Of a stretch of DNA of 19,003 bases, positions 12,590 to 19,003 are shown in pieces. Below the pieces are notes generated by a model that saw only the letters and a program-made list of their open reading frames with translations, searched no databases and had not been told where the DNA came from. The stretch comes from Clostridiales bacterium (GTDB lineage Bacteria > Bacillota > Clostridia > Oscillospirales > Acutalibacteraceae): assembly GCA_019416395.1 (NCBI GenBank), contig DXXH01000039.1:2661-21663 (forward strand), written 5' to 3'. The stretch's first letter is position 1. Every line of letters begins with the position of its first letter. A program made the position numbers and the translations under genes.

Positions 12590-13564
12590 TCACTTTTCAG
12601 GCTGCACCAAATGGCAGGCCACGTAATGGCCGGGAGTAACTTCCTGTAGCTTGGGCTTGGACTCTTTGCACTGGTCGCAGGCCTGAGGGCAGCGGCCGGC
12701 AAAGTTACAGCCCTTGGGGGTATTGATGGGACTGGGCACGTCGCCGGAAATGATGATCCGGTTCTTCTGGGCCTCTTTGCTGGGGTCCGGAATGGGCACC
12801 GCGGAAAGCAGCGCCTTGGAATAGGGGTGCAGCGTGTTCTTGTACAGCTCGTCAGAACTGGCCAGCTCCACCACGTTGCCCAGATACATCACGGCGATCC
12901 GGTCCGAAATGTACTTCACAATGTTCAGGTCATGGGCGATGAACAAATAGGTCAGGCCCAAACGCTCCTGCAAATCGTGGAGCAGGTTGATCACCTGGGA
13001 CTGAATGGACACGTCCAATGCGGAAATGGGCTCGTCGCACACGATGAACTCAGGCTCAATGGCCAGCGCCCGGGCAATGCCGATACGCTGCCGCTGGCCG
13101 CCGGAAAACTCGTGAGGGAACCGGTTGGCATGCTCACGGTTCAAGCCTACCATCTCCAGCAGCTCGTACACCCGCTCTTTCCGCCGCTTCTCATCGTACA
13201 TGTTGTGAATGACCATGCCTTCCTCGATGATGGAAGACACTGTCATACGGGGGTCCAGAGAGGCGTAAGGGTCCTGGAAAATGATCTGGGCCAGCTTGGA
13301 ATAGTTGAACCGGTCCTTGGAGTGCTTCAGGTTGACTTCCTTACCCTTATAGCGCAGCTTGCCGGACGTGGGGGCGTAAATGCCCATGGCCACCCGGCCC
13401 AGGGTGGACTTGCCGCAACCGGATTCACCCACCAGGCCTACGGTCTCGCCCTTGTGAATGTCAAAGGTCACGTGGTCCACGGCCTTCAGCGTGCCGCCGG
13501 ATACCTTGAAGTATTTGCAGATGTCCTCCAGGGAGAGGAGCACCTCGTTATTCTTAGTCGACAT
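12590..13564 (-). CDS. oppF: Oligopeptide ABC transporter ATP-binding protein OppF
   Basis: One of the two ATPases that power peptide uptake at the inner face of the membrane. The 324-aa product has Walker A GESGCGKST (46-54), Q-loop Gln97 in IIFQDPYASLDPR, signature FSGGQ (153-157), Walker B FIVCDE (173-178) and switch His211. The C-terminal oligopeptide-transporter extension follows, with TLHPYSKALLSAVPIPDP and the cysteines 286, 292, 296 and 299, which in OppD/F-type subunits can hold an iron-sulfur cluster. The IFQDPYASLDPR form and last place in the operon suggest the F-type subunit. The ATG at 13564 lies inside the end of oppD (11-bp overlap) with AGGGGAG upstream, so translation is likely coupled. 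Peptide specificity (Opp or Dpp) is not readable. Confidence 0.92.
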   Translation of the reverse strand: MSTKNNEVLLSLEDICKYFKVSGGTLKAVDHVTFDIHKGETVGLVGESGCGKSTLGRVAMGIYAPTSGKLRYKGKEVNLKHSKDRFNYSKLAQIIFQDPYASLDPRMTVSSIIEEGMVIHNMYDEKRRKERVYELLEMVGLNREHANRFPHEFSGGQRQRIGIARALAIEPEFIVCDEPISALDVSIQSQVINLLHDLQERLGLTYLFIAHDLNIVKYISDRIAVMYLGNVVELASSDELYKNTLHPYSKALLSAVPIPDPSKEAQKNRIIISGDVPSPINTPKGCNFAGRCPQACDQCKESKPKLQEVTPGHYVACHLVQPEK

Positions 13565-14582
13565 CTTTCTCTCCCCTTTCTTCCGCGCTGGGACAGTCGG
13601 GATGGAGCAGCCAGCAGGAAGCTACATGGCCTTCGGAAATGGTGAACTCCGGCGGCTGTTCCTCCTGGCAGATCTTCATGCAATGCTTGCACCGGGCGGC
13701 GAACGCGCAGCCCTTGGGCGGGTTCAGCAAGTCCGGGGGCGTACCGGCAATGGACGCCAAACGGTTGTCTTTGCTGGCGTCCACCGTGGGCAAGCTCTTG
13801 AGCAGCGCCTGGGTGTAGGGGTGGGCATTGTGGTAGAAAATATCCTCTACCCCGCCGGTCTCCACAACCTTACCTGCGTACATGACCGCCACACGGTCCG
13901 CCATGCCTGCCACAACGCCCAGGTCATGGGTAATCAGGATAATGGCCGTGTCCGTATCCTCTTTGATCTCCGCCAGCAGGTCCATGATCTGGGCCTGAAT
14001 GGTCACGTCCAAAGAGGTGGTGGGCTCGTCGGCAATCAGCACCTTGGGGTTGCAGGACAAGGCCATGGCGATCATGGCACGCTGGCGCATACCACCGGAA
14101 AATTCGTGGGGATACTGCTTAGCCCGCTCTTCCGGATTGGGAATGTTTACCAGCTTTAAATATTTGATGGCTTCCGCCTTGGCTTCCGCCGCCGTCAGCT
14201 TCCGGTGATGGCGAATGGCTTCCACGATCTGCTTGCCCACCGTCTTGGTGGGGTTCAGGCAGGTCATGGGGTCCTGGAAGATCATGGACACTTCCTTGCC
14301 CCGGAGCTTCTGCATCTCTTTCTCGCTGGCCTTTACAATGTCGTGGTCGCCCAGACGCACCTCGCCCTGGGGGATTCGGGCGGGGGGCATGGGGTTGAGC
14401 TTCATGACGGTTTGAGCGGTCACGCTCTTGCCGCAGCCGGATTCGCCCACGATGGCCAGCACTTCGCCCTCGTGCAGGGCAAAGGTCACACCACGCACGG
14501 CTTTGACCTCTCCAGCATAGGTGTCAAAGGAAACGTGCAGGTCTTTAACGTCCAATACTACCTTCTTCATATCCTTAGCCAT
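13554..14582 (-). CDS. oppD: Oligopeptide ABC transporter ATP-binding protein OppD
   Basis: The partner ATPase of OppF. The 342-aa product has Walker A GESGCGKSV (46-54), Gln103 in MIFQDPMTCLNP, signature FSGGM (161-165), Walker B VLIADE (181-186) and His219 in ITHDLGVV. The C-terminal extension includes HPYTQALLKSLP and cysteines 292, 298, 301 and 305, the putative iron-sulfur ligands. Two starts are possible: a GTG at 14591 overlapping the oppC stop, and the ATG at 14582. AGGAGG lies 8 nt before the ATG, so 14582 is chosen. The ribosome site itself overlaps the oppC stop codon, implying tight coupling. The MRQRAMIAMAL signature context is typical of the D subunit. Confidence 0.93.
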   Translation of the reverse strand: MAKDMKKVVLDVKDLHVSFDTYAGEVKAVRGVTFALHEGEVLAIVGESGCGKSVTAQTVMKLNPMPPARIPQGEVRLGDHDIVKASEKEMQKLRGKEVSMIFQDPMTCLNPTKTVGKQIVEAIRHHRKLTAAEAKAEAIKYLKLVNIPNPEERAKQYPHEFSGGMRQRAMIAMALSCNPKVLIADEPTTSLDVTIQAQIMDLLAEIKEDTDTAIILITHDLGVVAGMADRVAVMYAGKVVETGGVEDIFYHNAHPYTQALLKSLPTVDASKDNRLASIAGTPPDLLNPPKGCAFAARCKHCMKICQEEQPPEFTISEGHVASCWLLHPDCPSAEERGEKDVD

Positions 14583-14587
14583 AGTGG

Positions 14588-15541
14588 TCACCTCCTCAAG
14601 CGCGGGTCAAAGGCATCCCGCAAGCCGTCGCCTAACAGGTTAAAGGAAAGCATGGTCAAGCTGATGGCGATGGCGGGAATCCACAGCTGAGAGGGATACA
14701 ACTGGAACACGGCGGCGCCTTCCTGGGCCAGCATGCCCCAAGAGGGCTGAGGCACAGGCACGCCCATGCCGATGTAGGACAGGAACGCCTCGGTAAAGAT
14801 GGCGCTGGGCACCTGCAGGGTCACGTTGATGATGATCACCGACAGGGTATTGGGCAGCAAGTGCCTTCCGATGATCCGGGAAGCCTTGGCGCCCATGGCC
14901 TCGGCGGCCACCACGAACTCCTGGTTCTTCAAGGCCAGGCACTGGCCACGGACCAGACGGGCCATGCCCGTCCATCCCACAGTGGCGTAGGCCACCACCA
15001 TGGTAAAGATGCCTTTTGGCAGCACCATCATCAACAGCACCACCACGATCAAATAGGGGATACCGTTGATCACTTCCACGATACGCATCATGATGTTATC
15101 CACCATGCCGCCGAAGTATCCGGAAACACCGCCATAGATCATGCCGATGATCAGGTTGACGAACACGGCGGAAAAGGCGATCATCAGGGACACACGGCCG
15201 CCCTCAAAGGCGCGGACCAGCAGGTCACGGCCCAGGCTGTCGGTGCCGAATACGTGCACCGCGTTCTGGCCCGCGTACCGCTCATCGGTACAGGGGGTGA
15301 AAAACCCGGTGTAAGTTTCAGCCAGATGCTGCTCACGGCTCTCAAAGGGGACCAGGAAGGGCACCACAACGCAGGAGAGGATCAACAGCACGATAATGGC
15401 CAAGCACACCACGGCCACTTTGTTTTTCAGCAGCCGGTTCATGGCGTCTTTCCAATAGGTTACGCTGGGGCGGGTCATGCCTTCCCGTTTTTCCGGGTCA
15501 GCGCCCACCCAGGCGAATCTGCTCTTATCGATTTTTTCCAT
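14588..15541 (-). CDS. oppC: Oligopeptide ABC transporter permease OppC
   Basis: Second transmembrane subunit of the peptide channel. The 317-aa product has the cytoplasmic N-terminal arm with TYWKDAMNRLLKNK before membrane helix 1 (about 41-62), then an external segment with FGTDSLGRDLLVR (98-110), the hallmark of DppC/OppC. Further helices follow at about 118-140, 160-182 and 236-256. The EAA coupling motif is at about 208-233 (VAAEAMGAKASRIIGRHLLP). The end NLLGDGLRDAFDPRLRR is also typical. GGAGGAGGG precedes the ATG at 15541; the frame runs 15 codons further upstream into oppB without a site. It begins 4 bp after the oppB stop. Confidence 0.94.
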   Translation of the reverse strand: MEKIDKSRFAWVGADPEKREGMTRPSVTYWKDAMNRLLKNKVAVVCLAIIVLLILSCVVVPFLVPFESREQHLAETYTGFFTPCTDERYAGQNAVHVFGTDSLGRDLLVRAFEGGRVSLMIAFSAVFVNLIIGMIYGGVSGYFGGMVDNIMMRIVEVINGIPYLIVVVLLMMVLPKGIFTMVVAYATVGWTGMARLVRGQCLALKNQEFVVAAEAMGAKASRIIGRHLLPNTLSVIIINVTLQVPSAIFTEAFLSYIGMGVPVPQPSWGMLAQEGAAVFQLYPSQLWIPAIAISLTMLSFNLLGDGLRDAFDPRLRR

Positions 15542-15545
15542 GTGA

Positions 15546-16484
15546 TTATCCCTCCTCCAGCTTGACTCTCGGGTCGATAATACCATAGACCAGGTCTACC
15601 ACCAGGTTGGCCAGGATCAGGAAGGCCCCGTAGAAAATGGTGGTGCCGGAAATCATGGTGTAGTCATAAACCTGAATACTCTGCACAAAGTAACGGCCCA
15701 AGCCGGGAATGGAGAAGATGTTCTCCACCACGAAGGCGCCTGTCAAAACGCCGGCAGTGATGGGGCCCAACACGGTGACCACGGGCATGATGGAGTTGCG
15801 CAACGCGTGCTTCCAGATGATGGCCGGCTGGGAAAGGCCCTTGGCCTTGGCGGTCTTGATGTAATCCTGGCTCAGCACGTCCAGCATGGACGTACGGGTC
15901 AACCGGGAAATCTGGGCCAGAGAACCAAATCCCAAGGCGAACACGGGTAGGATCTTGGAGTTGAACGCGTCCCACCCGGTGGTGGCAAAAATTGCCGTTC
16001 CCGCCGCCCGGGTCAATTGCAGGCCTAAATAGTATTGGAGTATGGAACCTACAATAAAGCTTGGCACGGACACGCCGATCAAAGCCACCAGCATGCAGAT
16101 GGTGTCCAGGGCGCCGCCGTGCTTGATGGCGGCGATGGTGCCCAGGACTACGCCCAGCACAAAGGCAAAGATAATGGCCCGAATACCTACGTCAAAGGAA
16201 ACCATAAAGGATTCCCCGATGATTGTGGTGACGGGACGGTCGTTTTGCAGGGAAAGACCCAAATCGCCATGCAGGCAATTGCCGAGATACATGAGGTACT
16301 GCACCCAAGCGGGCTTATCCAAGCCGTACTTGGCGTAAAGTGCGTCCATAGTGGCCTGGGGCAGCTGCTTGTCTCCGATAAAGGGGTCGCCGGGCAGCAG
16401 ACGCTGCATGAAGAATGTCAGGGTGACCAGTACAAACAAGGTGACAACAGCGTAACCGATACGCTTTAAAAAATACTTGATCAT
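15546..16484 (-). CDS. oppB: Oligopeptide ABC transporter permease OppB
   Basis: First transmembrane subunit. The 312-aa product starts MIKYFLKRIGYAVVTLFVLV, with helix 1 at about 9-27 and the conserved LLPGDPF at 29-35. Further helices lie at about 101-121, 128-151, 178-190 and 232-252, and a last one at 278-302. The EAA motif is at about 207-234 (DYIKTAKAKGLSQPAIIWKH). FVVENIFSIPGLGRYFVQSI (251-270) and the end IDPRVKLEEG are standard for DppB/OppB. GGAGG lies upstream of the ATG at 16484. It follows oppA by 291 bp containing hairpins and a terminator-like structure, so its expression is probably lower than that of the binding protein. Confidence 0.95.
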   Translation of the reverse strand: MIKYFLKRIGYAVVTLFVLVTLTFFMQRLLPGDPFIGDKQLPQATMDALYAKYGLDKPAWVQYLMYLGNCLHGDLGLSLQNDRPVTTIIGESFMVSFDVGIRAIIFAFVLGVVLGTIAAIKHGGALDTICMLVALIGVSVPSFIVGSILQYYLGLQLTRAAGTAIFATTGWDAFNSKILPVFALGFGSLAQISRLTRTSMLDVLSQDYIKTAKAKGLSQPAIIWKHALRNSIMPVVTVLGPITAGVLTGAFVVENIFSIPGLGRYFVQSIQVYDYTMISGTTIFYGAFLILANLVVDLVYGIIDPRVKLEEG

Positions 16485-16537
16485 ACGGCAATTTCCTCCT
16501 TTCCAATAGTTTCCAGAATCGTTTTAGCAAATCATAG

Positions 16538-16567
16538 GGCGCCCAATAGGCCATGGGCCTTGGCGCC
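16538..16567 (-). other. Strong hairpin in the oppA-oppB intercistronic region
   Basis: GGCGCC (16538-16543) pairs with GGCGCC (16562-16567), and AGGCC (16548-16552) pairs inside with GGCCT (16556-16560). No T-run follows on the minus strand. A smaller hairpin CCTTG/CAAGG lies at 16620-16634. Such structures between a binding-protein gene and permease genes often protect the upstream mRNA or mark a processing site; here that is inferred. Confidence 0.5.
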
Positions 16568-16677
16568 AGGAAAGGAGCGCCTTCCCCAAAGATGCCCCGC
16601 CGGCTTTTTGCCGCGGGCCCCTTGGCAAACAAGGTTCCGCCTTCCCCATTCCCCCGGTTCCCCGGGAAAGGACCTTT

Positions 16678-16720
16678 AAAAACACCGCAGGGCGAGGACG
16701 CCAAAACGCCCTCGCCTGTG
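16678..16720 (-). terminator. Probable partial terminator after oppA
   Basis: On the minus strand GGCGAGGGCG pairs with CGTCCTCGCC (16716-16691) over 10 bp with one G-T wobble. Outer ACAC/GTGT extends it across an internal loop, and TTTTT follows (16682-16678). It lies between oppA and oppB, so it likely lets only part of transcription through, giving more binding protein than permease. Confidence 0.6.
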
Positions 16721-16775
16721 TATTACAGATCGTTATAGCGCGGTGATGAATCCTTACGTCGCTTGGGCTGAAATC

Positions 16776-18536
16776 TTACTCAGCCAGCTCCACATAGGTG
16801 TACCGGGTCTGGAAGTTGGTCAGACGCAGGCCGCCCAAAATCTTATCGGTATTGTAAGTGTAAGCGTCGCTTCTCCAGTAGCAAGGAATGATGGGATACT
16901 CGTCAAAGATGATCTTCTCGCACTCGTAGAAGTCCTGCTGACGGGCTTCCAGATCTTCCTGGCCGTCGCCAGCCTTGGCGATCAGAGCGTCGTACTCTTC
17001 GTTGCTCCAGCCGCTGTCGTTGTTACCGCCGCCGGTGACCCACAGATCCAGGAAGGTCATGGGATCGTTGTAGTCGGGAGACCAACCGGTGATGGACATG
17101 CAATAGTTGCCGTTCTGACGGTTGGTAGCGCCCTGCTTGGTGATCATGGGGTTGATGGTGACTTCAATGCCCAGGTTCTGTCTCCACTGCTCCTGATAGA
17201 AAGCAGCCTGAGTCTGAGAGGTCTTGTCGTCGCCGCAGTCGATGGACAGGTGAGCGGACAAGTCTTCCACAGTGCAGCCCAGCTCGGACAGAGCAGTCTC
17301 CAGATAGCCCTTAGCAGCCTCTACGTCGCCGTTAGCGGGAGCCAGATCGCCAACCTCGGCCTGCAAAGCTTCCTGGAAGGAAGAGTTGTTGGTGCCGAAC
17401 ACAGAAGGCGGAGTAAAGCTGGTCATGGGCTTGTTGTCGTTCTGATACACAGCGTCGATCATGGCCTGCTTGTCAAAGCCCAGAGCCAGAGCACGGCGCA
17501 GGTTTACGTTGGACAGGTACTCGTCAGCGCAGTTGACCATCATGTAGAAGGAAGAACCGGGAGTCATGCTGGTGACTTCATAGCCGGCCTGCTCAGCCTG
17601 CTGCATCAGCTGGCCAGTGGTCAGATCGGTGTAATCCAGCTCGCCGGACATGTAAGAGGTCAAAGCGGACTGAGCGTCGGTGATGATCCGGTAGGTGATC
17701 TGCTCTACCTGAACATCCGCAGCACCGTGCCAAGCGTCATTCTTCTGAAGGATGATCTGGCTGTCGTGAGACCACTCCACCATGCCGAAGGGGCCGTTGG
17801 TGCAGAAGTACTCAGCTTCGGTGTTGTATTTGTCAGCGCCTACAGCCTCATAGAACTTCTGGTTCACAGGAGCCATGGTGCCGAAGGTGAACAGGTAGGT
17901 GGCGTAGGGAAGAGCCTTCTCCAAGGTGACTTCCAGGGTGGAATCGTCAATGACCTTCACGCCTACGTCTTCCCACTCAACTTTCTTGTTCAGGTACGCC
18001 TCAGCGTTCTTGATGAAGTACAGCATGTAAGCGTAGTCAGCGGCGGTTTCGGGAGTCAGAACCTGCTGCCAAGCAAACGCGAAGTCGTTGGCGGTAACAG
18101 GGTCGCCGTTGGTCCACACGCCGTCATCACGGAGATGGAAGGTGTAAACGGTGCCGTCGTCGGACACGTCCACGCTCTCGGCAGCGCCGGGCTGGGGAAC
18201 GTCGTTCTCGTCCAGGACGTACAGAGTCTCATACAGATGGCCGATCAAGTTGAACTCGACGGCGTAAGTGGACAGCATGGTGTTCAAGCCGGTGGGCTCC
18301 ATGCCAGCGCGGACATTCAGATTCTTGGAAGGATCCACGTCCTTGCGGGTAAACAGCGTCACGTCGCCGGTAGCAGCGGATTCCCCGCCAGCGCTGCTGG
18401 TATCGTCGCTGGTGCTGGTTGTGCTGGAAGTCCCGCTGGTAGTGCTGCTGGTGCCGGAATCGTTGCCGCAGGCGGCAAAGGTAGCGCACAGCAGAGCCAT
18501 CGCCAGAACAACAGCCAGGATCTTTCTGAGCTTCAT
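16776..18536 (-). CDS. oppA: Peptide-binding lipoprotein of the Opp transporter (SBP family 5)
   Basis: This captures peptides outside the cell and passes them to OppBC. The 586-aa product has a lipoprotein signal MKLRKILAVVLAMALLCATF with lipid-accepting Cys23 (lipobox FAAC, with Phe instead of Leu at -3). A Ser/Thr/Gly/Asp linker follows at about 24-54 that would tether it to the membrane. The mature part begins TRKDVDPSKNLNVRAGMEP and has the family 5 fold, with DDGTVYTFHLRDDGVWTNGD, DFAFAWQQVLTPET and TGWSPDYNDPMTFLDLW. The ATG at 18536 has AGGGGGA upstream. It is the first gene of the operon and has a strong promoter. Ligand range is not readable; its link to oppBCDF supports peptides. 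Confidence 0.95.
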   Translation of the reverse strand: MKLRKILAVVLAMALLCATFAACGNDSGTSSTTSGTSSTTSTSDDTSSAGGESAATGDVTLFTRKDVDPSKNLNVRAGMEPTGLNTMLSTYAVEFNLIGHLYETLYVLDENDVPQPGAAESVDVSDDGTVYTFHLRDDGVWTNGDPVTANDFAFAWQQVLTPETAADYAYMLYFIKNAEAYLNKKVEWEDVGVKVIDDSTLEVTLEKALPYATYLFTFGTMAPVNQKFYEAVGADKYNTEAEYFCTNGPFGMVEWSHDSQIILQKNDAWHGAADVQVEQITYRIITDAQSALTSYMSGELDYTDLTTGQLMQQAEQAGYEVTSMTPGSSFYMMVNCADEYLSNVNLRRALALGFDKQAMIDAVYQNDNKPMTSFTPPSVFGTNNSSFQEALQAEVGDLAPANGDVEAAKGYLETALSELGCTVEDLSAHLSIDCGDDKTSQTQAAFYQEQWRQNLGIEVTINPMITKQGATNRQNGNYCMSITGWSPDYNDPMTFLDLWVTGGGNNDSGWSNEEYDALIAKAGDGQEDLEARQQDFYECEKIIFDEYPIIPCYWRSDAYTYNTDKILGGLRLTNFQTRYTYVELAE

Positions 18537-18569
18537 TCTAATTCCCCCTGATTTTCAGAGTATAAAATT

Positions 18570-18614
18570 TTGTGAGCCGCAGGAGCACCATCGGGGGTCA
18601 CCATCGACTCACAA
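18570..18614 (-). other. Stem-loop at the predicted 5' end of oppA mRNA
   Basis: TTGTGAGTCG pairs with CGGCTCACAA on the minus strand (18614-18605 with 18579-18570), 10 bp with one T-G wobble. It encloses a 25-nt loop holding two copies of CGATGGTG that partly overlap the stem. It starts at the base after the predicted transcription start. Only a weak AATTTTAT follows, so an mRNA stabiliser or regulatory leader is more likely than a terminator. Confidence 0.6.
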
Positions 18615-18621
18615 TACGGTA

Positions 18622-18650
18622 ATTATACCCTCTTTCCCCGGATTTTGCAA
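18622..18650 (-). promoter_or_regulatory. Promoter of the opp operon
   Basis: On the minus strand -35 TTGCAA (18650-18645), a 17-bp spacer and a perfect -10 TATAAT (18627-18622). Predicted start is near 18615, about 79 nt before the oppA ATG. Confidence 0.85.
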
Positions 18651-18655
18651 CTGTT

Positions 18656-19003
18656 AATAAAGAAAAATTCAAATTTCCTCCCAAAGCCTTTTTGTCACAT
18701 ATGTCCATCATTTCTGAATCGTTACGGGCTTACAACGGAAATGTCTCAATTTTGTAACTATTTTGCCAGGTTTACCCGGGAGTTCTCCCCAGTTCTTCAA
18801 GCGATTTCCACAAATCCTTAGCACACGGACAACCGTCTTTCTATGTTCATTTTGCAATTTTCGATAAGTTTGTCTGCGAATTGGCCACCCAAAAATGCCT
18901 CTTTGTAAAATCCCCGGGCCATTGCCTAGTAAACCACGCCTTTTTGTGGTAAGATAAAGAAAAGCTGTTTCTGTCCCTTTCCCGATTCTGTTTTATATAG
19001 TAT
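18656..19003. other. AT-rich intergenic stretch at the right edge
   Basis: No credible gene is present. It is visibly more AT-rich than the rest of the window. Seen are the inverted repeat GATTT-CCAC-AAATC (18803-18816) and a plus-strand extended -10 candidate TGGTAAGAT (18947-18955) with no good -35, which might serve a gene beyond the right edge. It is probably the shared upstream region of oppA and an unseen neighbour. Confidence 0.4.

Noticed and set aside
16743..18551. Plus-strand open frame of 602 codons opposite oppA
   Set aside because: oppA on the minus strand has a lipoprotein signal, family motifs, promoter and ribosome site. The opposite frame has none of these.
18803..18816. Possible DnaA box or CodY site in the right-edge intergenic region
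   Set aside because: The TTTCCACAA core is only a loose DnaA match and stands alone. No CodY consensus could be aligned without several mismatches.

Overview
The window looks like chromosome from a GC-rich anaerobic Firmicute, most likely a gut Oscillospiraceae/Clostridia relative. The evidence is AGGAGG-type ribosome binding sites, a DinR-type LexA box at recA, a T-box riboswitch before cysE-cysS, an ABC-F protein under leader control, a long-form PRPP synthetase and a lipoprotein-dependent Opp transporter. Nearly everything reads on the minus strand. The one clear plus-strand gene is the ABC-F gene. No rRNA, tRNA, CRISPR array, phage gene or transposase was seen.

Layout from left to right. 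1-1881 holds recA-recX (minus; recX is cut by the left edge) with a recA promoter and LexA box. 1887-2378 is a small P-loop kinase-like gene. It is divergent from 2737-4353, an ABC-F ribosome-protection-type ATPase. The two promoters sit back to back over an 11-bp inverted repeat, and the ABC-F gene has a leader of about 240 nt ending in a perfect terminator hairpin. A bidirectional terminator separates it from 4402-5679, an M28 metallopeptidase. 5890-8449 is the cysteine unit: promoter, Cys-specific T-box, cysE, cysS, terminator. 8450-8848 is non-coding and full of palindromes, including two tandem 102-bp repeat units. 8849-10027 is a 392-aa PRPP synthetase. 10238-12265 is a cytoplasmic GH42 beta-galactosidase. 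12590-18650 is a complete oligopeptide ABC transporter unit (oppA, then oppB, oppC, oppD, oppF) with a strong promoter, an internal hairpin/terminator region after oppA and a terminator after oppF. 18656-19003 is AT-rich and has no recognised gene.

How the genes fit together. RecA and RecX form the usual recombinase/modulator pair, coupled by a TAATG overlap. CysE (serine acetyltransferase) feeds cysteine synthesis and CysS charges tRNA-Cys, so a T-box sensing uncharged tRNA-Cys is a sensible common control. Opp imports peptides, and the unlinked M28 peptidase could help degrade peptides in the cytoplasm (inference). The most interesting parts are regulatory: the ABC-F leader with a possible uORF and attenuator, the structured tandem repeat with one compensatory base-pair change, and the recurrence of stem-loops at or within a few bases of predicted transcription starts (M28 gene, prs, GH42 gene, oppA). 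I did not find a clear new multi-gene system.
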